Below, in pieces: positions 1 through 6,190 of a DNA stretch of 16,931 nucleotides. Under the pieces are notes generated by a model. It was not told the origin of the DNA and ran no database searches. It saw only the letters and a program-made list of their open reading frames with translations. Position numbers and translations under genes: made by a program. Each line of letters starts with the position of its first letter. Positions within the stretch are counted from its first letter, which is position 1. The DNA comes from Stygiolobus sp037389425 (lineage in GTDB: Archaea; Thermoproteota; Thermoprotei_A; Sulfolobales; Sulfolobaceae), in NCBI RefSeq assembly GCF_037389425.1, contig NZ_JBBHKR010000070.1, forward strand, positions 1-16,931, written 5' to 3'.

Positions 1-278
1 CCTATGCTTAGGATAGTAGCTTCTACACCGTATACCTTTTTCCTTCCCCAGTAGTCCCCTAAGAAACCGAAGAATAGTTGCCCTATAATCGCAGACCATA
101 ATGATATGGAAGCCAGTAAACCAGTCCAGAAAGCGGAGTTACTTCCTACCAAGTATTCGGTAAAGCCCGGTATTGTAATTCCCGCATATTTGTATGCATC
201 CGTTATAATTGTCAGAATATAACCTATATTTAACAAGTCATATGCGTCTGAAAAAATCCCATACCTGATGTGTACCAT
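1..278 (-). CDS. MFS transporter, N-terminal part (runs off the left edge)
   Basis: The first about 92 residues of a major facilitator superfamily permease read on the minus strand from ATG at 278. A first membrane segment holds SDAYDLLNIGYIL, like the DxYDL motif in TM1 of archaeal sugar/phosphate/organic-acid MFS proteins. The loop after the second helix has the MFS signature GFLGDYWGRKKVYG (motif A, GxLxDxxGRK). This fold moves small solutes across the cytoplasmic membrane with H+ or by exchange; the substrate cannot be told from this fragment. The frame stays open upstream of ATG for 14 more codons (VDRFSKIDFYTYKD), which read like a normal cytoplasmic N-terminus of this family, but that stretch has no ATG, GTG or TTG and is bounded by TAA, so ATG 278 is used. 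The C-terminal part lies outside the window. Confidence 0.8.
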   Translation of the reverse strand, partial: MVHIRYGIFSDAYDLLNIGYILTIITDAYKYAGITIPGFTEYLVGSNSAFWTGLLASISLWSAIIGQLFFGFLGDYWGRKKVYGVEATILSI

Positions 279-410
279 ATCTTTATATGTGTAAAAGTCA
301 ATTTTAGAGAATCTATCGACTTAAATGTAGATTCCGATTTATTTAAGGTTTTACACGTAGAAGACAAACTTAGAAATATTCTCTACATAGTTTAAGTAGT
401 AGATAGAGCT

Positions 411-430
411 ATATATAGTTATATATAGTT
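411..430. repeat. 10-bp perfect tandem repeat
   Basis: ATATATAGTT occurs twice in a row (411-420 and 421-430), followed by AAAAG. It may be simple-sequence expansion or paired sites for a DNA-binding protein; nothing shows which. Confidence 0.6.
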
Positions 431-640
431 AAAAGTGATTACTGAGTATAAAGTCGATGATAATAAAGGATGTAACTATGTTAAAAATAGTTAAAATTAC
501 TTCGTAATACACTATCACTAAATTAATAATACTAAACGTTTTGAATGAAAAATAATTAGTACCTAATTATAAATATAATACTGTTAACGAAAAATTCAAA
601 ATCAATTTTGTAAAGTTTTTAACATCTGATTAGCCAAAAA

Positions 641-664
641 ATTTATATTTATCTGTTTACAGAT
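641..664 (+). promoter_or_regulatory. TATA box plus 14-bp palindrome upstream of the small membrane peptide
   Basis: The archaeal TATA-like sequence ATTTATATTT lies at 641-650, placing transcription start near 670. Directly after it comes the perfect inverted repeat ATCTGT-TT-ACAGAT (651-664), between TATA box and expected start. That is the usual place for a repressor operator in Sulfolobales, so repression of the downstream gene is inferred. The palindrome shares ATCTGTTTA with the one in front of the ribbon-helix-helix gene (14551-14570). Confidence 0.5.
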
Positions 665-677
665 AATAATATTGGGG

Positions 678-899
678 ATGAAAATGAAATTCAGTTCAAA
701 ATTAATGTCGAATGTAAAAATATTAAGTTATAGTAGATTAATGTTAATAGCTATAGCAGTAGCAGGTCCAATAATTTATGCATTAGTAACAGGCGAATTA
801 ACATCATTACTACACATGAGTATAAGCAGAAGTGACTTAGTAACACTATACCAGCCTGATGGAGGGGGAAACAAAGGTGCGGTAGGTTCGCCTCAATAA
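678..899 (+). CDS. Small single-span membrane peptide, unknown function
   Basis: A 73-residue protein not recognised from any family I know. It has a Lys/Arg-rich N-terminus (MKMKFSSKLMSNVKILSYSR), one hydrophobic segment at about residues 21-40, and a polar tail of about 33 residues ending PDGGGNKGAVGSPQ. By the positive-inside rule the tail would face outside. Three in-frame starts compete: TTG 672, ATG 678 and ATG 684; ATG 678 is chosen because the TATA box at 641-650 predicts initiation just before it (leaderless or nearly so). Third codon positions are strongly A/T, unlike the metabolic genes further right, hinting at an accessory or acquired origin. A dedicated promoter with a palindrome supports it being a real gene. 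Possible roles (secreted peptide precursor, membrane subunit) are guesses. Confidence 0.5.
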   Translation: MKMKFSSKLMSNVKILSYSRLMLIAIAVAGPIIYALVTGELTSLLHMSISRSDLVTLYQPDGGGNKGAVGSPQ

Positions 900-905
900 T
901 TAGTA

Positions 906-1688
906 TTATGAATTATTATTTACATGAATATCTAAAAATATTCTTAAGAGAGGATTGAGGTTTTTACATTTTAATTTAAACTTATTAGATTTCTTAAACA
1001 TGGAACATGACGAAGGATCGATATTTGCAGTATATCTAATACTATATATATCAAGTATATTATTTGTTTCAACATTAATATGGAACCTAAGAGTTGGAAC
1101 GGGAATTTCGAATACAAAGTAATCATCTTTGGGATAAAGATAATAATAAGTAACGTAACCAGCTGAAAAAATACTCCTTGGTGGTATGGGTTTTAGTAAA
1201 GGAATTGTAAATATACATATATTATTGGGGCATAGGTTTTTTTCTAGTAACTTTTTTACCTTATTTCCTGTAGAATCAAAATAATAAAATTCTTTATTCC
1301 ACACAATATCACCATAAAAGTTAATATTAATATGACCCATAAAACTTAAAGACACGTTAATATTCTTAAAATATGTTTTACTTTCTACAACTACGTAGTC
1401 CTTTGTAACTTCTATCGGTCTTAAAGTATCTTTTCTATAAGTAGTCAAGTTCATATGTTGATTTACTACTACATAGCCTCTCTCATTCATACCTAAATCC
1501 TGACAACTGAATATTTTTCCCATCTTCTCGGCTTCCTTTATTACCTTTCTTAATTCTCCCAAAGGTAAATTAGTTTCCTCCTTTATTCTTGAAAGGGGAA
1601 TACATGTTCGATCTTCTTTAATCGATATTTTATTCATAACATTAACTATATCGGATAGCGTTTGGTACAATGTTCTATTACTAATCAT
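906..1688 (-). CDS. Hypothetical protein with possible N-terminal winged helix
   Basis: A 260-residue soluble protein with no family I recognise. Residues about 1-70 are helix-rich with a pattern like a winged-helix DNA-binding domain (IPLSRIKEETNLPLGELRKVIKEAEKMG would be helix-turn-helix, then a GYVVVN strand). Residues 80-260 are rich in alternating hydrophobic residues and aromatics, suggesting a beta-sheet ligand or interaction domain; four cysteines cluster in C-terminal parts (CPNNIC, SSC, LKC). No membrane span. ATG 1688 is supported by a TATA box (TATAAATATG on the minus strand, 1711-1720) about 28 bp upstream, implying leaderless mRNA. Codon use is AT-heavy like the neighbouring small peptide gene, with which it converges with a 6-bp gap. 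A regulator role is only inferred from the N-terminus. Confidence 0.65.
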   Translation of the reverse strand: MISNRTLYQTLSDIVNVMNKISIKEDRTCIPLSRIKEETNLPLGELRKVIKEAEKMGKIFSCQDLGMNERGYVVVNQHMNLTTYRKDTLRPIEVTKDYVVVESKTYFKNINVSLSFMGHININFYGDIVWNKEFYYFDSTGNKVKKLLEKNLCPNNICIFTIPLLKPIPPRSIFSAGYVTYYYLYPKDDYFVFEIPVPTLRFHINVETNNILDIYSIRYTANIDPSSCSMFKKSNKFKLKCKNLNPLLRIFLDIHVNNNS

Positions 1689-1720
1689 ATCTGATATTAT
1701 TATTATAATACATATTTATA
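1687..1720 (-). promoter_or_regulatory. Leaderless promoter with small palindrome over the start codon
   Basis: The minus strand shows TATAAATATG at 1711-1720, 28 bp from ATG 1688. The palindrome ATATC-T-GATAT (1687-1697) overlaps the start codon region, where the gene product or another factor could bind. The palindrome is short and the DNA AT-rich, so it may be chance. Confidence 0.4.
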
Positions 1721-1723
1721 TTT

Positions 1724-1954
1724 TTACTCTATATTTTTACTATGTTTAGACATGTTCAAACATTCAGTGGTTACAATATTTGATCGCATAACAATACTAA
1801 ACTTTGACAATATAGCAGCCGTATTATGAGACTTAATAAGGGGATTCTGGGAAAACTTATCAACTCTAAGATCTAAAATGGAAATGTTAACATCCTTAAT
1901 TTGCATTCGAAAATTAGGATTGTCCAGTTCAGATTTTGATAATAGTGAATACAA
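1724..1954 (-). CDS. Doubtful short ORF, possible gene remnant
   Basis: A 76-codon frame starting at TTG 1954, with an internal ATG at codon 17. It has no recognisable motif and no clear upstream promoter or Shine-Dalgarno sequence. It ends inside the promoter region of the next minus-strand gene, which is unusual for a functional neighbour in an operon. It could be a chance frame in AT-rich DNA or the tail of a decayed gene; I do not assign a function. Confidence 0.2.
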   Translation of the reverse strand: MYSLLSKSELDNPNFRMQIKDVNISILDLRVDKFSQNPLIKSHNTAAILSKFSIVMRSNIVTTECLNMSKHSKNIE

Positions 1955-2242
1955 AATTTGGTAATTTATGATTCATCAGGATTTGATTCAGATATCCTTA
2001 AAATGATAAAAGCTATTTGTGTACGTTGGGTCTTAATAATGTGAGCTAATTTTAATTATTATAGTTATTTTTCTATTTATTGAAAGTTCTAAGATTAAGT
2101 ATTAATAAGGAAGGATAGATATAATACTTTAGTTCAAATCACGTAATAATTAAGATAGTTAATTTAAATTGAAATGTAAGCTATATACACATACACCACT
2201 TGTTAATCCATTATCCTGACGTCTTGTTAACTCTGTTAATGC

Positions 2243-2263
2243 TCCTAATGTAAGTCATTAGGA
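2243..2263. promoter_or_regulatory. Perfect 8-bp inverted repeat upstream of TATA region
   Basis: TCCTAATG (2243-2250), spacer TAAGT, then CATTAGGA (2256-2263). It sits directly upstream of the AT-rich promoter core of the gene at 2302, a position typical of an activator site or operator. It is followed by no T-run, so a terminator is less likely. Confidence 0.45.
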
Positions 2264-2270
2264 ATACAGT

Positions 2271-2300
2271 TATTTTTAATTATAATTAAAAATTATAATT
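2271..2300 (+). promoter_or_regulatory. Promoter core with doubled AATTATAATT
   Basis: The palindrome AATTATAATT occurs at 2278-2287 and 2291-2300, separated by AAA, in front of ATG 2302. The first copy with the preceding TTATTTTT sits about 20-30 bp before the start codon and probably serves as the TATA box of a leaderless transcript. Confidence 0.4.
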
Positions 2301-2301
2301 C

Positions 2302-2856
2302 ATGTGTTTATTACGAGTTGTTAATGTAAATAGACCAGTTCTTACAAATGATGTGGTATTTGTCAATTATGACGACTTCGTAAAACTCGGAGACGAGACA
2401 TACTTAAGGGTTTTAGCATCTGACAAGAAATGGGATGAGATTAGTAAAAGTTACTTTTACTTTATCGTGAATAAGCTAAGGGCTCTAGGTTTACTTATAG
2501 ACAACGCTTTGTCCTTTAAAGTCCTGTTACCTTATAAGCCCTCACATAGTGGTCTCTCAGTTACAGAAGGAATAGCATTCGTAACACAAGACAAGAAACT
2601 TATCTATTATAACGCTGAAAATGAAACGTATAAGTGCGGAGTATGTCCAGTAAATTCTGAATGTCTTTTAGGAGTAAAGTCTTTGGCTAAGGAAATGGAG
2701 GTAAAAATAAGGAACGAAGAGCTAGATACAGCTTGGCTCTCAGTAATCGAAAGTGTTAAGTCTCAAGTTATGTCTAATCTACGTTTCCTAAGGGCTAAAG
2801 CAGATCTAGAAGAAGTAAAGGTGAAGGCGGTTGAGTATGCTAAAGAGCGTTTATAA
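2302..2856 (+). CDS. Hypothetical protein with CxxCx5C motif
   Basis: A 184-residue soluble protein of unrecognised family. Its most distinct feature is C-G-V-C-P-V-N-S-E-C at about residues 112-121, a CxxCx5C cluster that could bind zinc or an iron-sulfur centre. The N-terminal half alternates strands and helices (FYFIVNKLRALGLLI could be a recognition-like helix); the C-terminal 60 residues are charged and helical (KEMEVKIRNEE, KADLEEVKVKAVEYAKERL), possibly coiled-coil. ATG 2302 fits a leaderless start behind the AT-rich promoter. The 3' end overlaps the next gene, which encodes a membrane protein, so the two are likely co-expressed and may interact. Function is not assigned. Confidence 0.7.
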   Translation: MCLLRVVNVNRPVLTNDVVFVNYDDFVKLGDETYLRVLASDKKWDEISKSYFYFIVNKLRALGLLIDNALSFKVLLPYKPSHSGLSVTEGIAFVTQDKKLIYYNAENETYKCGVCPVNSECLLGVKSLAKEMEVKIRNEELDTAWLSVIESVKSQVMSNLRFLRAKADLEEVKVKAVEYAKERL

Positions 2857-3241
2857 ACTATCCCTTTTGACGAGTCTACTACTCGTTGTAACATTCTCTC
2901 TAGGTCTAGCTAGAGCTCTTGCAGATGCTGGAGAAATCAAGGTCAGTTTCTCAGATGGCTTCCTCTACCTTCACGTGACCTTTGCTGTAATAACTGGTAT
3001 GTTGTCACTTGCTCTGTTTAAGCTAGCTTACAATACCGGTCTTCTCTTCCCACGTCTCCTAGCTTCCGTTAACCTTATCGCAATAGGAATAGCAGGGATT
3101 TCGGGACTGGCTGTTCTATTGATGCGTAACGATTTGTTAGCCACCCTAATGCTTTACTCTTTTGAAGTCTCTTTCGGCGTCTCCTCCGTACTCATAGGAT
3201 ATCTTTACTGTTTCTATCGTCATCTTTCTGAGAGATGTTGA
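2837..3241 (+). CDS. Four-helix membrane protein, unknown
   Basis: A protein of 134 residues with four predicted membrane segments at about residues 7-28, 42-62, 72-94 and 104-125 and short loops. A single His (YLHVTF) opens the second helix, and the four-helix layout loosely recalls haem-binding four-helix membrane proteins such as CtaA/COX15, but a second His partner is not evident, so this is not claimed. Two starts are possible: TTG 2831, 6 nt after GGTGA at 2820-2824, or ATG 2837. Both lie inside the preceding gene, so translation is probably coupled. The 3' end overlaps the end of the convergent NCS1 permease gene by about 50 bp. Confidence 0.65.
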   Translation: MLKSVYKLSLLTSLLLVVTFSLGLARALADAGEIKVSFSDGFLYLHVTFAVITGMLSLALFKLAYNTGLLFPRLLASVNLIAIGIAGISGLAVLLMRNDLLATLMLYSFEVSFGVSSVLIGYLYCFYRHLSERC

Positions 3242-4817
3242 ATATCTTTTTCGTAACATAAGAGTAGTAACCGGTTAAGAGTGAGCCGTTTAAGTCCTTC
3301 TGGTATTTTGGAATTACCCACAGTATCATCAGTGGTGTATAAATAAGACCTGAAGCTATGAAAGAAAACACCCATGCGTTACTTAACAACGTATTCTCGC
3401 CCGGGTAAGGTAAATATAATAGTGAGGAAACAACTAGGAACGTTACTACGGCAGCAGGGTTTACTCCCTTCCAGTACTTGAACCGCCCCTTGGATAAGAA
3501 AACGTCTAATAGTTCGAACTTAAACCTCCTTATCAAGGCATAATCGAAGATTATTATTCCCTCTACACTTCCCAGCAAACCACCGTAAGTCAACAACCAA
3601 TTCTCGATATAGTTATAAGCGTTACCGTAGTAACTCCACGCTCCTAATGCTAGACCTATAACGATTAGGGTTAAAGATCCCTTAAACCACGTCAACTTCT
3701 TAGGGAAAGTATTGGCTATATCGTAAGCAGGGCCTACAGCGTTAGCGAATACGTTTACCGTGAAGGTAGCTAAGATGAAGGCTAAAAGCACAAACACGTT
3801 TAGGGGAGGTAACATATGTAAGGTCACAAGGACTATTGGATCCCAGATAGGTTGTCCGTAAAGCTTGAGGGAAGAAGCAGTAGTCATAGTTGACATAACT
3901 GCGATAGATAACATGAGGAAGGGCATGGGTATTTGTCCTAAAGTTTGGGCTACTTGGCTTTTAGCAAACCTTGTGTAATCAGGCATTGTTATAGCCATGG
4001 TAGCCCAGAACGCAATGTTGGCGTTCAAGAAAGCTAACATGGTGAGAAGGTTGCCAGAAGAGGTAGATAAAGAAAGGATATCAACGTTCCAGTTAACTTT
4101 CTGCATGAAGTAAGACCACGTTAGGAGATATCCTAAGAGTATTATAGGTCCGCTCAGTCTTGCCAACCACTTCAATACGGGCTGAGCTTTAGTTATAGGG
4201 GAGAAGTAAAAGACCAATATTTGGGCTAATATGACTATGGCAAAAGTACTCCAAAATATGTTCGGGAAGTCCTTACTCAACACGAAAGGATAATCGGCGT
4301 AGTGAGACACGGTGTAGGCTATAACGTTAATTTTACCCGTCATGATCGCATAGATAGCTGTTGAAGCCTCAGTAATGATGTACGACTCTATGCCCCACCA
4401 ACCAGCTCCTATGACAGCCCTGAGCCAGCTTGGGAATATTGCTCCGTATACCCCCCACCTCGATCTAGTTAGTTGCGGTTCAGCTAAACCGTACCTTGCG
4501 CCTCCGTGAGATTGGATTATCATAGGGACTAAGACAATTACGTTTCCTAAGAAGACGAGAAGGATCGATTGTAACGCATTTAAACCCATGACAATGCCTA
4601 CACTCGCTAAAGTCCAACTAGGTATTATAAACGCCATTGATACCCATATTAGGAAATACGTTAAGGGACCCCACGTCCTCTGTTTCACCGGTACTGGGTG
4701 AATGTCTGGGTTCCACAAGAATTTCTCTTGGGGTAACGGTACTGTCAACTCAACTTGACCTTTTTCCGGATAATATCTCGTTACTTCTAGTGGATTTATA
4801 ACTTGATCCTCACTCAT
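3192..4817 (-). CDS. NCS1-family nucleobase/hydantoin-type permease
   Basis: A 541-residue integral membrane protein with about 12 membrane segments, the full length for nucleobase:cation symporter-1 transporters, which import purines, pyrimidines, allantoin, hydantoins or thiamine with H+ or Na+. Diagnostic motifs are NPDIHPVPVKQRTWGP at residues 36-51 (the NxDxxPxxxxxRxW start of TM1), a glycine-rich stretch with RSRWGVYGAIFPSWLRAVIGAGWWGIES at about 118-145 (TM3, substrate site region of Mhp1), and MPDYTRFAKSQ in TM8. The closest described types are PucI/Mhp1-like allantoin or hydantoin permeases, but the exact substrate is not determinable. ATG 4817 has a TATA box (4841-4850) about 28 bp upstream. 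No nucleobase-catabolic gene is nearby. Confidence 0.9.
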   Translation of the reverse strand: MSEDQVINPLEVTRYYPEKGQVELTVPLPQEKFLWNPDIHPVPVKQRTWGPLTYFLIWVSMAFIIPSWTLASVGIVMGLNALQSILLVFLGNVIVLVPMIIQSHGGARYGLAEPQLTRSRWGVYGAIFPSWLRAVIGAGWWGIESYIITEASTAIYAIMTGKINVIAYTVSHYADYPFVLSKDFPNIFWSTFAIVILAQILVFYFSPITKAQPVLKWLARLSGPIILLGYLLTWSYFMQKVNWNVDILSLSTSSGNLLTMLAFLNANIAFWATMAITMPDYTRFAKSQVAQTLGQIPMPFLMLSIAVMSTMTTASSLKLYGQPIWDPIVLVTLHMLPPLNVFVLLAFILATFTVNVFANAVGPAYDIANTFPKKLTWFKGSLTLIVIGLALGAWSYYGNAYNYIENWLLTYGGLLGSVEGIIIFDYALIRRFKFELLDVFLSKGRFKYWKGVNPAAVVTFLVVSSLLYLPYPGENTLLSNAWVFSFIASGLIYTPLMILWVIPKYQKDLNGSLLTGYYSYVTKKIFNISQKDDDRNSKDIL

Positions 4818-4830
4818 TTCCGCAAACCTG

Positions 4831-4850
4831 AGGAGTCCTAACTTTTAATA
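4831..4850 (-). promoter_or_regulatory. Promoter of the NCS1 permease gene
   Basis: On the minus strand TATTAAAAGT (4841-4850) is a plausible TATA box for a near-leaderless transcript starting around 4820. The short palindrome AGGA-N-TCCT (4831-4839) lies between TATA box and start and could be an operator. Confidence 0.45.
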
Positions 4851-5260
4851 CTTTCGTAAAATAAACGCAGTATTTTTAACCTAATCAAAAATCAGTTACC
4901 TTGAGTCGTACGATATATTGCATAATCCTAACTTGTTCTTGGAATTAAGGGGTCTCGTCAATTTTGCAGCAGCGTAAAAGTTAACATGTAATTAGGAGAT
5001 ATTATGCTAAAAATTAACGCTAAATATGTTAGATAAGCGAGAGAAGGTTAAAGCGTTAAAAAGGTTATTGAAAACAAGGCTTAATTTACGTCTAACATGT
5101 TATAGGAATTGATAGGTGTCCATTAAACCGTTACCTAAACGGGAAGATTCAGAGAATTTCTATAAGATTGTTTAGAAAGCTTTAGAAAAACACATCAACA
5201 GAAGTATTATTATAATTTATTCTATAAAATATTTCCATGAATTATTTAGTAGTCGGAATA
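4851..5260. other. Intergenic region, no clear gene
   Basis: AT-rich divergent spacer between the NCS1 gene and the secreted-protein gene. One frame from 5026 reads protein-like (MLDKREKVKALKRLLKTRL, later KPLPKREDSENFYKIV and KALEKHINR) but is cut by three stops (TGA-TAG near 5110, TAG near 5172). It may be a decayed ORF or chance; no family is recognised. Confidence 0.4.
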
Positions 5261-5289
5261 GATTTAAATAAATATTACTCGAGGAGATC
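5261..5289 (+). promoter_or_regulatory. TATA box and strong Shine-Dalgarno of the surface protein gene
   Basis: GATTTAAATAAATATT (5261-5276) is a good TATA box. GAGGAGATC (5281-5289) differs at one base from GAGGTGATC, the complement of the archaeal 16S rRNA 3' end, and stops 3 nt before ATG 5293. A first gene with both a near-leaderless TATA position and a clear Shine-Dalgarno is somewhat unusual here. Confidence 0.5.
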
Positions 5290-5292
5290 GTA

Positions 5293-5961
5293 ATGAGGTT
5301 GATATACACAATTTTAGTGATTGCAATTATTTTGGCGTTTACGTTTACTTATTTTTTATTTTTTACTTACAATAATATTCACTCTAATGAACAACGCATA
5401 GTTCAATCTTCATCTGGAGACTTTACCCTTTATCTTAAGTTAAATACGACAAATATAAGCCCTGGAAAGGGGATTGCAATTGTAGTAGAACTATTTTACA
5501 ATGGAATAAATCCGGTTTACATTAATGTAAATAATACCAATATTCATCTTCCGTCACCATATCCTTGTGGTCCGCAGGTTCTTGTAGGATTAGAAGTGTT
5601 CAAAGGATATTATACTATCTCTAATATATCTTTAGCTAAACCTTTATTACTTTATCAACCGGGAATATATAACTGCCCGATGATGTATGCAGTTACACAA
5701 TATAAGTTATTGCCGTTAAGTGACCAGGTACAATTAATATACAACGGAAAAGTACAAGCTACCTTGAATGACGAAATTTCAACTTCTATTAAAGGGTATT
5801 GGATAATAAACTCTACTAGTTCATTATCTGGTGGAAACTATACATTTTTCACTAGTTTATTTTCTGGTGGAAACTACACATTCTTCCAACCTGGGGTTTA
5901 TACGGTAGAAGCTGTTGACTATTTCAATCAAACTGTTTTAGGATACTTTACAGTGACTTAA
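5293..5961 (+). CDS. Membrane-anchored surface protein, glycosylated, unknown function
   Basis: A 222-residue protein with one N-terminal hydrophobic segment (about residues 4-26) acting as uncleaved anchor or signal, followed by a beta-rich extracytoplasmic domain. About eight N-glycosylation sequons are visible (N51TT, N54IS, N80NT, N111IS, N173ST, N182YT, N194YT, N212QT), typical of Sulfolobales surface proteins. Two cysteines (C92, C128) could form a disulfide. Residues 175-186 and 187-198 are a tandem 12-residue repeat (TSSLSGGNYTFF / TSLFSGGNYTFF), each supplying one sequon. The end, QPGVYTVEAVDYFNQTVLGYFTV, resembles the last strands of an immunoglobulin-like domain. AT-rich codon use differs from the metabolic genes downstream. 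Function unknown; it stands alone with its own promoter. Confidence 0.7.
   Translation: MRLIYTILVIAIILAFTFTYFLFFTYNNIHSNEQRIVQSSSGDFTLYLKLNTTNISPGKGIAIVVELFYNGINPVYINVNNTNIHLPSPYPCGPQVLVGLEVFKGYYTISNISLAKPLLLYQPGIYNCPMMYAVTQYKLLPLSDQVQLIYNGKVQATLNDEISTSIKGYWIINSTSSLSGGNYTFFTSLFSGGNYTFFQPGVYTVEAVDYFNQTVLGYFTVT
5815..5886 (+). repeat. 36-bp tandem duplication inside the surface protein gene
   Basis: Two head-to-tail 36-bp units (5815-5850 and 5851-5886), both opening with ACTAGTT and containing TCTGGTGGAAACTA; they differ at only a handful of bases and keep the reading frame. They encode the 12-residue repeat with the NYT sequon. Confidence 0.85.
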
Positions 5962-6047
5962 AGTTAATGTTTTTCCCAATTTCTACTATTTTCTACCAAT
6001 ATCACAATTATCAGTAATATGGATTTACTAGTACAACTTAAAGTTAA
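5956..6047. repeat. Two copies of a 12-bp palindromic sequence 80 bp apart
   Basis: ACTTAAAGTTAA occurs at 5956-5967, overlapping the stop codon of the surface protein gene, and at 6036-6047. The core AACTT-A-AAGTT is palindromic in the second copy. The rest of the 229-bp spacer to 6190 holds no gene; T-rich DNA after 5968 may end transcription of the surface protein gene. Confidence 0.45.
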
Positions 6048-6190
6048 GAAATATATGTTAAAAACATGAGTAACTAAGGTGGCAAAATAAGGAGAATAAA
6101 AAAGCTAATTAATAAGAAGTACATAGGATTAAAAAATACTTAGAATAAGGTCGATTGTTGAAATAGAAGAAAAAGTCAATAAGATACGTC

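Larger units (their letters stand above)
279..671. other. AT-rich intergenic region between divergent genes
   Basis: Very AT-rich DNA separates the MFS gene (leftward) from the small membrane peptide gene (rightward). I see no convincing gene. It holds a 10-bp tandem repeat at 411-430, T/A-rich promoter-like patches near 338-347 for the leftward gene, and a TATA box plus palindrome at 641-664 for the rightward gene. Confidence 0.5.
1955..2301. other. AT-rich intergenic region with inverted and direct repeats
   Basis: No gene is seen. The right part is structured as a control region for the gene at 2302: three copies of TGTTAA (2201-2206, 2225-2230, 2234-2239), an 8-bp inverted repeat at 2243-2263, and two copies of AATTATAATT (2278-2300). 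Confidence 0.5.

Noticed and set aside
5026..5200. Decayed ORF reading MLDKREKVKALKRLLKTRL and later KALEKHINR
   Set aside because: Three stops interrupt it, no family is recognised, and lysine-rich open stretches are expected by chance in AT-rich DNA.
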